Assembly: GCA_947462335.1 (NCBI GenBank)
Contig: OX381710.1
Coordinates: forward strand, 27,311,772 to 27,375,771
Direction of reading: 5' to 3'
Source of the DNA: Harmothoe impar
Lineage: Eukaryota; Annelida; Polychaeta; Phyllodocida; Polynoidae
Length of the DNA: 64,000 nt
Each line of letters opens with the position of its first letter. Within the stretch, counting starts at the first letter, position 1. A model generated the notes under the pieces. It worked only from the letters and a program-made list of their open reading frames with translations, did not search any database and had not been told where the DNA came from. A program made the position numbers and the translations under genes. Of this stretch, positions 12,433 to 23,468 are shown piece after piece.

Positions 12433-12639
12433 TATGACAGTGAATGCGCAATCTAGACGTATATTGACGTAGAGACGTGTTCCACTGTACACACAGCAAA
12501 TGCGAGAATGAGAAATAATATAATTTAATAAGGAAAAAGAGCCCAGGGCCCCCTGTATCATAAGATCAACGGTATCTAGTTCAAGTATAAGTGTAAATGC
12601 ATACGGATGTTCTGCTTAAAGCATATGTTTACAGGTATA

Positions 12640-12850
12640 CCATGTTGATACAGGGCATGACCCTAGTGGCTCTCCTGTTATACACTGGCCTAAGGTCATG
12701 TACCTAGGGGGACCATTGGTCAGGTTGTGTTGACTGATTTGTTTTCAGCACTCTGTGCAGTTTGGCACCTGTGTCCCGTTACCTTGAATAGTGGATTCTA
12801 AGACCACACTTGTGAATCACAGTGCATGTGTTGGCAGGTTGAAATGCCGA
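12640..12850. repeat. Duplicated block, partner at 20,160-20,330
   Basis: Shared words in order: GGTCATG, GACCA-TGGT, GTGACTGATTTGTTTTC-like, GTGTCCCGTTACCTTGAATA (GTGCCCCGTTACCTTGAATA in the partner), then CTAAG-CCA-ACT. Together with the 13.6/21.2-kb pair this gives a collinear second duplication about 7.5 kb apart. Confidence 0.65.
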
Positions 12851-13274
12851 GTACTAGGAGACCGCCTTGTTATAACTGCAGTATGAAATGCGACGCTGCA
12901 CATGATGACCATATGATGCATCATAATGTGGAATAAGTACCTAAGCTAATGTATATACCTTTGAAAATTGCAGTCAGGACCGCGAATGGATTGAATAGGA
13001 AATCTTATAATCTTACGTTCATATAATTAGGAGACACATTGAATGGCAATTTGGTGACATATCATGCCAAAGGAAATTAAAACAGTATCATTATTTGTAA
13101 ATGTCTGTAAATTATATCAGTCAACAAAAAAATAATGTAATGCTCTATAGAATACCGACGAACAGCCAAAGGCATTTCAACTGTTGATACACATACATAT
13201 GAGCACAATAATGGATTGGGATACTGAGTAATGATACGAACTCACTCAATGATGATAACATGTAATAAATCGTA

Positions 13275-13480
13275 CCGTAAAACCTCGCGTATAAGCCGCG
13301 GCTAGTACGCGAATCAGATCGGGGGTGCGGCTTATAGGATCGGCCCATGGTCAGGGTGCGGCTTATATGCGAGTTTTTGCTACTATGCTACAGCACTAAA
13401 AGTCACCATAATCAGATCTCTGGTGCGGCTTATAGGATCGGCCCAAAGTCGGGGTGCGGCTTATACGCGAGGTTTTACGG
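13275..13480. mobile_element. Tc1/mariner-type MITE flanked by TA
   Basis: A perfect 25-bp inverted terminus begins CCGTAAAACCTCGCGTATAA and continues GCCGC. TA dinucleotides flank it at 13,273-13,274 and 13,481-13,482. Two internal copies of a GGTGCGGCTTATAGGATCGG segment give it a duplicated body. 206 bp, too short to code a transposase, so it would be mobilised in trans. Confidence 0.9.
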
Positions 13481-13559
13481 TAATACTTAGTTAAATACAC
13501 TTCATATAATTATGAAGTGTGTCTAAATATGGTCACAGAATGGTGAGTTGTAGGTTCTA

Positions 13560-13715
13560 CATAGGCAGATAGGTAACCTGGATTTGGTTCGCGCCATGAG
13601 ATGATTTACGTCTACTATTCCCTGATATACCAAATCGGAGGGGTTACCTAGATTTGGTTCGATCCATGAGATGATTTACGTCTATCATTCTCTGATATAC
13701 CAAATCCGTGGAGGC
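13560..13715. repeat. Two-copy tandem repeat of about 78 bp
   Basis: The segment GATTTGGTTCG-CCATGAGATGATTTACGTCTA-CATTC-CTGATATACCAAATC occurs twice in direct orientation. A more diverged single copy is seen at 21,180-21,260, placing both in the larger duplicated pair. Confidence 0.85.
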
Positions 13716-14489
13716 CATATCAGCACTAACCAAATGGGGTTGTAGAGTGGTTGTTTCTAGTCGACTACGAAATACTATAAAACATCTTGATACGTACATA
13801 AAATCGCACCATTGATCAAGGTATAGATCTAGCTTAGGAGCAAATGCCCTGATCTCGTGAGAGGGAGATATTGCGTTCAGTGGTATTAGCTCTTGGAATA
13901 TGACCTCAGTTACCCATGTCTTCAGGAAATGTTTGATTTGAGTCGGCAGAGATTAAAGGAAGGGGTGTTGATTGGTGTAAAAGGATAAGATAGAAGAGAC
14001 ATAGTCGGGAAGGCTTTCCGTGCCATATTCTATCCAGAGGGCAATAAGGGTAACATTTAGTAAAACAGTTTGCAACAGTGTTCTCTGTCCAGAATGCATT
14101 TACCTAGGCTGTGTTAATTCTATTATTAACTAAAGTGCCATGGTCCGATGATTAGGGCTCAAAATTTAATTTTGTTAAAAATATAAGAATGCTCAATATG
14201 ACCATACTTCATGTCCTAGATACTTTATTAAACATTATCCCCCAGAATTCAGCTAATTATCAGTTTTATGCTCAATTTATGACTTTTCGAGTACACACCA
14301 TAAGTCTTCCCATTGAAAATACACAATAAAATATTATTATAACTGTGCTCAATGGACCCTCTAAATTGGCTCTTATTGCCCATCAAAGACATTTTATTAT
14401 GTCCCATTTTCCAAATATGATACTATGATGACATTTAGAACACATTTAAGTATGATTTAGAATATGGAAAAAAATCGGACCATGTCACT

Positions 14490-14765
14490 TTAATCGGTGT
14501 GTATGTGACATTCTATTGAGTTTTTTTTTGTCATATCAGCAGAGGTATAGTGCCCTCTGTTGCAAGATATGTGCTAATTGGAGCAGCTCAGGCTGGCCCT
14601 ACATGCCAAGCCATCATCCTTATATCTACCCCCCTCTCATCCTGTTCATGCATACAGAACTACTGACATCTCAGTCCCCCACCTTACGATCAAACACCTT
14701 GGATGAAGTTTCAATATCATCAAATGATAATAATGATTGTAATCTAATACCTCATTATTTGACAG
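14490..14765. repeat. Duplicated block, close partner of 12,107-12,432
   Basis: About 85% identical by eye to the 12.1-kb copy, with a deletion of the middle C-rich segment. It begins abruptly at ATCGGTGTGTATGTGACATT, which marks a duplication junction. Confidence 0.8.
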
Positions 14766-14867
14766 CACCATATTTATACAATAGGCCTTATGTCTGCCTT
14801 ATGTGGCGGTCAGTTCAGAGACTGCACAGATAATCTTTAGGCTCCAGAACATAGTCAATAGCGATGA

Positions 14868-15085
14868 ACCTATAGTTAGTCAGTTTTTGGCTCCCTATAT
14901 GACCGCCATGATTATATACTAGGTGTATCAGGTATAGTCAGTAGTGACCCTCCCACCTTAGTCATTCCATTCCTATGAGTATAAGGCTAAGTCTGTTTAG
15001 CCATATATCTTAGTCATTTTTGAATATCAGTCATTCTGACCAATATCCCTATGACTATCAAGGAATAGCCACTACAGACCATGGT
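14868..15085. repeat. Dispersed repeat, TTAGTCA family, copy 2
   Basis: Shares GTTAGTCAGTTTTTGGCTCCC, GTCAGTAGTGACC-TCCCACCTTAGTCA and TAGTCATTTTTGAATAT with the copies at 6.5 and 56.9 kb. Confidence 0.6.
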
Positions 15086-15406
15086 CCGGGGCATTTAGAC
15101 TATCAGTGTGGTGAGGTGATGAATCTGGTGCCCGGAGCTCAACCAAAGTGCTGAGGAACCAGTGACAGCATTACCTTTTAACTATTAACTGTCTACATGT
15201 ATCATGTGACCCATGTGGATAAAGGTATCTAGGTAGGTGTTTAATTTGTCAAGGTCAGAGGGACAGGTAGACTTGCATGAGTCCCCATGTAAACGGTTTA
15301 TGGGAACACCTCTAGTGAAATACTGAGATATCTTATGCATATTAAACATAATTAATCATCAGAACTGCAGTATGACTAGATAGACGCGTCATTCTTATGA
15401 AAATAG

Positions 15407-15517
15407 GTTGCATCTGACACACCACCTGAAGGGGAAGCCACAAAGTTATCAAAGGCAGACAGCTCTCAGGAAACGGAAATTGAAATGGGAGATGTTCATC
15501 AAGAAATATCACAATGA
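15407..15517 (+). CDS. Candidate terminal exon, hydrophilic C-terminal tail
   Basis: In the frame starting right after AATAG (acceptor-like AG at 15,405-15,406) there are 36 open codons. They begin V-A-S-D-T-P-P-E-G-E and end Q-E-I-S-Q, followed by TGA at 15,515-15,517. The same frame has a stop, TAG, overlapping the acceptor, so it is open only downstream of the splice point, as expected of a last exon. The composition is acidic and Ser/Thr/Glu-rich, like a cytoplasmic tail. A competing frame, offset by one base, is open for 100 codons over the same DNA and is basic (K-R-K-L-K-W-E-M-F). Only one, or neither, can be real. The acceptor has a weak pyrimidine tract. Function unknown. Confidence 0.25.
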   Translation, partial: VASDTPPEGEATKLSKADSSQETEIEMGDVHQEISQ

Positions 15518-15719
15518 CCTAGCGATGGTACACAGAATCACACCAAAATCTCCCCATAATTTGTTGAAACACGAATCTGACCTACTGATCTCAGAATGGT
15601 TGAGCATGTTACCTGTATCCCATCCCCTCACACATCCCCTTACTTACAGGGATACCCTCATCAATCGCCATACTTTATACCCTGTGCAGAATCCGGGCTA
15701 TAATTTATGACTGGGATTT

Positions 15720-16005
15720 AGGATCATAACAGCTAATTCCCCAGGCATTATGAGGTGCTCCACTCAGCTTACGGAGGCTATTAATAGGTATACTTAGCTA
15801 GGTGAATGTAATTGACCCTTGTAGGGATGGAGGTAGGCTATTAATGAGCACTTACAGGAGGGTGTTAAACATCTTCCTTTTTTGAGGCAGTGCTTGAATC
15901 AGCTACTTCAAAAAGGCATATATGGTCGGTTGATGATCCATTATTTATCACCAGCTTGCACGCAGCTCTACCACAATAGATATCAACCACACCAAAGGAT
16001 TCATA
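15720..16005. repeat. Duplicated block, partner of 6,733-7,012
   Basis: Collinear with the earlier copy. The most conserved part is around GATGATCCATTATTTATCAC and CAGCTTGCACGCAGCTCTAC, and the end diverges after CACACCAAAGGAT. Confidence 0.8.
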
Positions 16006-16850
16006 CCATGTGTCCTCTTGGCATTAGTTCATTTAAATACAATAGCCTGATTATGCACCTGAATGCCATCAATTCTGAGTAACAGACAAAATAGTTTATC
16101 TGACAATCATGATTAAACAAAGAAAAACACTAATTACAAAAAAATGCTCCGTGGCTGAGTCATGTCTTTCAAATGGACTTAATAAAAAAGGTAAAAGGAA
16201 TCGCAGTGAAATCATTTCTGATGGCTTAATGTACGGACTGATAATCACAGGTAATTTGGAATTTCTGAATTCTATTTAATAATATAATAAATAACATATT
16301 ATCATTGCAATATATTTTTGCCCTACAGTGTTAGTTGAAATTGGTGCGAGACGTGAGAAGGTGGCCTTGTTGGGAATGTTTAGAACTGGTTTTAGCTAGC
16401 AGAGGCTTAAGAATGGCAGAATAGTGCAAAATAGACCCCAAGGTACTTTTGGGTTCGTTTTGATGGAGTAATTAGTCCTCTGAGACTTCTTCCAACTTTG
16501 GTGATACCATTTCATATTTTGAATGTAAATGAACGTTTTCTATGGGAAATTGGCATATATTGCACTTTCCGGTTGTCATGGAAACTATTCCGTTATTCTA
16601 AATGGGACATTTTGGTCCTAGTCTCTTGGGAATCATATCAGTAACTTAAGACTTAAGACACACCATGTAAGGTGACATTGTGTAAGGTGGACCTACTTCC
16701 CGCCAATTAAATTGAGTATGGGGTGAGATTAAGTGGGTTGGGAAGGCTGACGGATGACCGGGGGGACTGGGTGGTAGAACTGTCCTTTAGCTACGTGTTA
16801 ACGCCCACACTGAAAGCATGATCCATGCAGAAGTCAGTCACAACCCTTGG
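16006..16850. other. Non-coding stretch
   Basis: No gene or repeat terminus recognised. Confidence 0.4.
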
Positions 16851-16965
16851 GGTGTATTTTTCCCTGCATTGTTTTTTACCGTTTATGTTCCTGAATAGGA
16901 TTACATAGATAAATGGCTAGTGTGGGAAAAATACTAGCCATTTATTGAAGACCACATCCGGAGCT
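16851..16965. repeat. Inverted duplicate of 18,262-18,343
   Basis: On the plus strand this reads TTTTTCCCTGCATTGTTTTT, TTCCTGAATAGGAT and ATTGAAGACCACATCCGGAG. The reverse strand of 18,262-18,343 gives the same order with few changes. A 44-bp insert, itself a hairpin (AAATGGCTAGT / ACTAGCCATTT), interrupts this copy. The conserved core of the partner lies between CATTTAG and GGAGGT on the minus strand, so it could be a tiny exon. Confidence 0.7.
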
Positions 16966-17204
16966 GAAGAAAAACGATATTTCTTGAATTTATGATTGCA
17001 AAGATACTGTTTTAAATAGTCATTCAATCGGCATTGCATACATGTACAGATACATTGTTATAAAAACTAGTGAAACTCCCAAAATATCGAATTGAAAATG
17101 TGTGCTTTCCCTATTACTCACAAGAGGGCCTTACAGTGAATGGTAATCTACACTCATCCAATTATGCCGTTGCTAAGGAGAGGTAACATGCATATATTAT
17201 AGGT

Positions 17205-17690
17205 GGTAGAGGGAGGTACATATACGTGATTGTTTCTATTTATATGCCAGGTGTGTGGGTAAACAAACCGCTACACTGTGACATCTAGTTCGGGTGACTC
17301 TGAATCAGTCTGTCATATATAAATGTTAATAGATAGTCGAGGTATACATGATCACATATTTTAATAGAATACATTGTATAATGAAACTTTTGGATCACTA
17401 TAACCCTTTTACAACTAGAAATAGAGTTGAATAGGTCGAGTTACATATACTTGATATTTCTATGTATATGGGAGATGTCGTGGGCAAGCAGACCACTGGA
17501 CCATGACCACTAGGTAGGGTAATTCAAAATCAACCAGTTATAATAATTATTATAAATGGCCATACATTTATCATGAGGTACACATGAATACATACCATTT
17601 AGAATACTATATTGTATAGTTTACAAAAGCTGTGTATCACTGTAAGGTTAATAGGGACAATTAAAAATAGATTTTAATGTAATGACCCTG
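17205..17690. repeat. Diverged two-copy tandem repeat, about 240 bp unit
   Basis: TACATATAC-TGAT-TTTCTAT-TATATG at 17,218 recurs at 17,443. It is followed in both by GT-GGT-AA-CA-ACC, by ATACA-GAT-ACAT-TTTTAATAGAATAC-like sequence, and by GATCACTATAA / TATCACTGTAA. Confidence 0.55.
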
Positions 17691-18041
17691 GTATGTGGCT
17701 ATCATGGTGAGGTTACCTTGGGCATAATCACCTACTCATTCACACTGTGTGCACAGGTTGATGTTCTGGTTGACTACCTAGGTACAGCCCAGTAGTATTC
17801 AGGCGGCTTTATACTACATTCTCTGATAAGTGGCATTGAATATATTACAGTTCTGATGCATCATGCAAATCCTCTAGGAGTGTATCAAACAGAAGATTTT
17901 CCATGAGTCATGAATGTAGAAGTAGAGAATAACTCTAAATGTTGAGAGGGCTTACCGTTGCTTAGATATACATTGGAATATTCATACAACTAGTAAGCTG
18001 TAAGCCAACTGTTGAAAAATGCAGTATAGGGTGCCGTTGTC

Positions 18042-18065
18042 ATCCAATGTGACGTCACATTGGAT
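18042..18065. promoter_or_regulatory. Perfect 24-bp palindrome of CCAAT, CRE and inverted CCAAT
   Basis: The half-site is ATCCAATGTGAC and the other half is its exact reverse complement. The centre is a consensus CRE, TGACGTCA (18,050-18,057). CCAAT lies on one side (18,044-18,048) and ATTGG on the other (18,059-18,063), so both flanks carry an NF-Y-type box with symmetrical spacing. No TATA box or exon is recognised nearby. An isolated site of this symmetry may be an enhancer, or the remains of a palindromic element terminus. Confidence 0.5.
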
Positions 18066-18349
18066 TTGGGCAGCTTAGTTTCCCTCTTTCTCTATAGGGG
18101 AGCCACAGGCACTGTCTTTTAGGGCCTGAGATTAAATAAGAATGGGGTCGACTTAATCAAATAATGCACATATAAACATATCCCCTAAGAAGACTATTTC
18201 TATATAAGATATCCACTAATACCCATAGGTACCCGTGTATAGTAGCAAAATAGTCACTCCAAAACCTCCGGATATGGTCTTCAATGGTGATCCTATTCAG
18301 GAACCTAAATGGTAAAGAACAAAGCAGGGAAAAATACACCCGCAAATGA

Positions 18350-19489
18350 GCAAACTGATCTCACCTAAATATCCCCCTCCCGCTGACACAGTGAAAATAT
18401 GAGCCAGAGCTGGCTCTATAATATGCCCTCCAGACAATTCACATATAAAACTAAGTCAAAAAATATTTTGAAAAAATAAAACGTGTAGGGTTCGAGGTTA
18501 CACCTGATGATTCCCTGAAAGGGATGAAACAGTCCTAGAAATACCAAACTAACCATTAAAACATTGGCCACAAGAACTCAGTTCTCAGCACCATGAGACC
18601 ATACCATATTATTTGACATTTAGACTTTTTCTTTTAAATGAATGAATTTCTTTTTAGTATGGATTTTATAAAATCCAAAACTAAATTAAATATTTCCTGA
18701 AAGGAAATATGTGCAATAAATTTAAATAATAGAGAAGAGATTGAACCTGAATCCTCTCTTAGCTAATGAAACACAGCATTTTGTATCATGTGACCTGACA
18801 CAAACTTGGAGTGGCAAAATCAAACGTACCTGTGTCAGAAGGAAAGTAGTGTTGGGACACGTAAATGCCGCGTCCACCAAAGCTCTATAGATATGAACAT
18901 GAGCTACTGTTTAAGGCATATCCTCAGGTGATAATCGTGCTAAAGGAATTAATAGAGACCATTCCATTTACATATCTCCTACTGATGCGCACTTTACTAA
19001 TGGTAGGGTATGGGGAAAATACTGCCCCAAGGGAAACCCTAGGACTAGCCCTAATTACTTTTCCTCCGCTAATGGCTTCCATTTCACTCTTGTTTTATTG
19101 CCCAAGAGAACATTTAATTACTTCCCTTGGTGTAACACTTCAAAGCATATACTGCCCAGAGATTCAATAAAAGTATTATGGACTTCCTTCCTTCTGTTGC
19201 AGGCAATTTTGATTGACTTCGGAAAGACTTGAGGGGTGAAATACTGTATTGACACGTTTTGTTTGAATGCTACAAAATGTTCACACCCATACACGTTGTT
19301 AGCATTGAAATATCTCCGTAAAAGAAAATTCCGTTATCAATGTTAGTAGATTGTATTTCAAAGTATACTTTTGGAGGTTTATTTCCCACAGCCTGATGTG
19401 ACATGCTGCGTTATAGAAAAGAATAAAGCATACATTTATGCCAAATAAACTGACACTAATATATCTGGTAGTAGTGGTTCTTAAAGTCA
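18350..19489. other. Non-coding stretch with diverged duplicate
   Basis: No gene seen. 19,010-19,150 resembles segments near 8,030 and 10,850. The frame open at 18,865-19,170 crosses that duplicate and has no splice or start support. Confidence 0.4.
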
Positions 19490-19595
19490 AATAGGTATCA
19501 GAGGAGAATGTCTTTATGAATTACAATGTCATTTTACTCCCCTATAGGTCTGAGAAATCCCCATATCAACCCATACTATCATCAAACTTATGGAT
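19490..19595. repeat. Fragment of the 37/43-kb dispersed repeat
   Basis: GAGGAGAATGTCTTTATGAATTACAATGTCATTTTACTCC followed by ATCCCCATATCAAC matches 37,288-37,355 and the reverse strand of 43,430-43,510. Confidence 0.7.
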
Positions 19596-19777
19596 CAGGC
19601 CCTAATGCTCACATGTCCTCGCCATCAGTCACAATGAATGATGTAGCAGTAGTATCAATACTGTCAACTTCTGATAATTTTCTTTTTTTACCTTATATTT
19701 GTATAGAAAGGAATAAACAGTATACACCTGGGTGCATTCAATTCATATATCAATTATTGTAATCTACTAGGCTACGT

Positions 19778-19919
19778 AACAGATAGACTATGGTTATGAA
19801 AAGGTATACAGAATTAACCACAGCTTTCTGGTGGGGCCAGACGAGGGCGAAGCCCAAGTCCCCCTACCAGAAAGCTGTGGTTAATCCTCTTACCTTTTCA
19901 TAACCATTGTCTATCTGTT
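19778..19919. mobile_element. Foldback MITE, arms of about 58 bp
   Basis: AACAGATAGACTATGGTTAT opens the left arm and its inverse closes the right arm. The arms continue through TTAACCACAGCTTTCTGGT. The loop is GC-rich (GACGAGGGCGAAGCCC). Total about 142 bp. The target duplication is not clear. Confidence 0.85.
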
Positions 19920-20159
19920 TTAAACTGCAATATAAACAAGGTGCGAATTCTTTGTCTTAGCCCTCCACCGTGGTTTAAATACTTATATACAACCGTATAG
20001 ACTTACACTCTATTGTGATATTGGTATCTAGTTCTAGCAAGTATTAACAAATCATTGCATTGTGTGCACTAATCTTTGTACATGTATGTATATAAAATAC
20101 TTAAAGAGTGTTTACATGTATACTTAGAATTAATGACAGAGCACACATCTATATGTAGT

Positions 20160-20330
20160 GTCTGTCCTGGTATAGGGAGAAGGTCATGCAGTTAGGGTGA
20201 CCACTGGTTCGTTTGTGGTGACTAATTTGTTTCCACCACTTGGTGCAGGTGGACACATGTGCCCCGTTACCTTGAATAATGCTGGCTAAGGCCAAACTCG
20301 TCAATTATAGTATATCTGCGTAGATGGCCA
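20160..20330. repeat. Duplicated block, partner of 12,640-12,850
   Basis: Carries GTGCCCCGTTACCTTGAATA and the following GCTAAGGCCAAACT in the same order as the earlier copy, at lower identity. Confidence 0.6.
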
Positions 20331-20339
20331 TAGTGCATC

Positions 20340-21179
20340 AAGAGAACCCATCTGATATCGAAAATACTTTGAACAAAAGAAGACAACTGTTATAATTGTT
20401 GTTTTATATGTAACTATTCTTATATCATAATATGGGCACATCTGAAAATGACATTATAATTGACCTTACACCACAGTTGCCTGAGAGAACAAAAGAAATG
20501 GCCTGACTGTATTTTACATACATGGCTGTATGTGGATGTAGTTCATTGAGCACACTCTCCTACTGTGAGGTGAGTGTAAGTCAGATATGATATGCATGAC
20601 TAGCTGTTATAAGCCTTGGACAAGTGTATTATCTGTGGCTGGCGCCTTGTATCATATCTACCAAACACTTTTTTCATCCACTCATGACAGCTTTTTAATG
20701 TTTATGTATGAATATTCATACACTAGAATCGGTGAGATGTAATCATAATAGGTTTGTAATTCGGAAATAGTAAACTATTACAGGTTAAGCATTTCACTCC
20801 AGTAAATTTGTAGCAAGTTAATATTTTTGTTTTTGCATATCCGATCACACATACAACAAACGATATACGAAGATCTTCCCAATTGATTTTGCAGGGGTCA
20901 TCCATCCAGTGAAATAGATACTTTTATTTTTTTATGAAACACAGCAGTGCGATAATTTTGGTAATATGAGTCGGAAACCGGAGACTTCTCGAGCAATAAC
21001 CAGCCCTACAGACATAAACTCACGAACGCCAGTCTGTTAGTTAACTATAAACAGGAAAGTGATATTTTACAGATAGACGAGGTGGTAAAACAAAGCGAAA
21101 CAAAATAGTGAGCTTAATAATATATAGGTTTTTGTAGAGCCTCTGGCCCTTTCCAGGACATAGGCTGATATAGGCATCA
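20340..21179. other. Non-coding stretch
   Basis: No gene or terminus recognised. AT-rich with scattered short open frames. Confidence 0.4.
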
Positions 21180-21320
21180 GAGGGGTAACCTAGATTTATC
21201 TTGATCCATAATGATTTATGTCATATACCCCTGCTATACTGAATGTGCCCATCAGCACTTTGTGATGAGGGATCACCATTGATCAGGGCAATAGATACAG
21301 TGTCAGGAAGAAATGCAATA
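21180..21320. repeat. Diverged copy of 13,640-13,860
   Basis: GGGGTAACCTAGATTT, GATCCATAATGATTTA, CATCAGCACTTTG and CACCATTGATCAGGGCAATAGAT follow the same order as 13.64-13.84 kb, with a deletion. Confidence 0.55.
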
Positions 21321-21338
21321 GGTTGGTAGAATGTGTGT

Positions 21339-22238
21339 ACACTGTAAAAAGATTTCCGTTAAAATAACGGAGATTCACTGGCACCACTGGGTGCCGGACT
21401 TTCACCATTATTTTTACGGTCACCGTTTTTTCCTAAGTCACCATTATTTTTACGGAACTGTCACCGCTATTTTTAAACAAGAAATCTCTGTTATAAATAT
21501 TTTTAACAGTGATTCTCAGTACCGTTAAAATATCGGGGATTCACTGGCACCACTGGGTGCCGGATTTTCACCATTATTTTCACGGTCACCGTTTTTCCCA
21601 AAGTCACCGTTACATCTACGGAACTGTGAATCACCGTTATTTTAACAGAATACAAAACATCACTGTATTGTGATTCAGTGCCTAAACAATAATTGTAATG
21701 GTATTTTGTGTAATTTAACTGATTTGTCCCAATGTTATTCAGTTCATTTATCCCCCTATACCTAACTCCATGCTCAATATGGTTCCAAACCCAATTTGGT
21801 ACCAATCAGCAATATCATCTTAGTGTCAAGACTTCAGACCTAATCATTAGGAATTAGTCTATGAAAGCCTTATAGAATGCTTCATGACACTTTGTAATAC
21901 CAGTCCATGAGCAGAAGTCACTCTAGGATGGCTACAGAGCAAACCTTACAGCTATTTCTTATCACCATAAAAATGGTGTTCCTAGCATCTCGGAAAATCT
22001 CTTCATGAACCAAACTGCCACCTGGTGTGATAAAACTGAAATCAATTAAACGTAGCTTCACCGTAAAATAAACTGTGTTTCACTGTAAAAATAAACGGTG
22101 TTTCACTGTACTGGATTACGGATATTCAAAGTAAAATCAATTGATTTACATTGCCTCACCGTAATCATATGTTATGATGAATCACCGTAAAACTTTACAC
22201 TGATTCTCTGTATATTCAACTGAATATCTTTACAGTGT
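21339..22238. mobile_element. Non-autonomous hAT-type element, 900 bp, 8-bp target duplication
   Basis: The left end is ACACTGTAAA and the right end is its inverse, TTTACAGTGT. The flanks are identical: ATGTGTGT at 21,331-21,338 and at 22,239-22,246. An 8-bp duplication with short termini is the hAT signature. The left part is a direct duplication of about 180 bp (around CACTGGCACCACTGGGTGCC at 21,375 and 21,540), rich in CACCGTTATTTTTACGG words that recur inverted at the right end. No long open frame, so it needs a transposase from elsewhere. The flanking duplication lies in a TG-rich run, which weakens it slightly. Confidence 0.8.
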
Positions 22239-22246
22239 ATGTGTGT

Positions 22247-22905
22247 GTGGGAGGTGTGTGGTAGGGGTGGATCTTGATGTATGATATGTGACCTTTAGAA
22301 ACCCATGCCTACAGGGATAGCGTGTGATCCGAGTGGGCAGGGGAGGAATGTTGACCGGTGTTAAACTTTGGGATAAAAGAAGCTGTAGGGTCGGAATGTA
22401 TGTAAGGATGTAGACCATTGTTCATAGGTGTGAACAGTGGCTGAGAACAGATTTACACATAATGCACTGCTCTGAGTCAGGGGACAGATAGAAAATGGCG
22501 GCTCCCATGCCATGTAGGCTCTCCTCCCTATATATGTTGTAAAGCGATGGGTCCAGGGAGACTATAACGATATTTGAGATGGTGTTCATTCAGTCCCTTT
22601 GGCCTTAATGGTCTACATTGTACATGTATCGTTGTTAACAGGGTGTCATCATCCACCTCTTTATTAACAAAACCAATGGGCATATCATTCACTTTCCAGC
22701 AGTATTAATCAGACGGAAACCTCTAGCAATACATAGAGTCACATTTATACTAATACCCATAGGCTCATTAGGGATGGTAATCTGTTTTAATAAAATGGCG
22801 TGGGGGGGGGGGGGGGGTTGGGGCTGGCAAAAAGAATTCGTGAAAGCCAGAGTTTTCTTAAAACCAAATACTTGAAAGAGCGCTTGGCTAAATGATTTTC
22901 GACCT
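22247..22905. other. Non-coding stretch with 16-G run
   Basis: No gene seen. A homopolymer of 16 G (22,802-22,817) could form a G-quadruplex or be an assembly-sensitive site. Confidence 0.5.
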
Positions 22906-22917
22906 TAAAGGCAGGGG

Positions 22918-23468
22918 GTGAAAGATCCTGCAGGGACAGGAAACGCCAATAATCGTTTGCGTGTTAATTTGGAATTTCACCACCCCCTGTTGCAAAGAAT
23001 GTCCACTCCCAATGATGCGGATGTGGGACAGGTGGCTCCTTTACAACTTTTACAAAGGCTTCCATATGTAGATTCTACTCATCCAGCCCGCGATGAAAAA
23101 TAGATAGGCTCTAACAAATCCACTTCTCTCAGTCAGCACAGACACTTTAAACTTCATTCGCACAACGACACTCCCAATCGGGCCCTGGCTCCATCCCAGT
23201 CAGCGTTCATAATCATGGCAGAAGGGACGGGGCTTTTCCAATAACAATAACTCAGATGATTCGTCAGCGTTACCAGGCCGACTCATGGCGTGCTTCGGCG
23301 GCAATGGGCCACCCCCTTCTCTCTGCCCGCTGCATACTACAAAGAGCCACGCCCGACTGGAATATTCTTTTCGCTCGTGTTTTAACGGCGGCCAAAAGAC
23401 CACTAAATATTGCCACAGAAATGAATGGAGAAGGAATCAGTGTTAGTACTGATGATCCCAATGAATAG
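22918..23468. other. GC-richer patch with candidate coding frames
   Basis: Two plus-strand frames (22,918-23,105, 61 codons; 23,256-23,468, 70 codons) and overlapping minus-strand frames (for example 23,270-23,491) remain open. The first starts at TTG/GTG-type codons rather than ATG and reads N-L-E-F-H-H-P-L-L-Q-R-M-S-T-P-N-D-A-D. The base composition is richer in CG than the surroundings, and around 23,380-23,420 GGCGGCCAAAAG and AAATATTGCCA lend a promoter-like look. Strand and reading frame are undecided, and no family is recognised. Confidence 0.15.
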
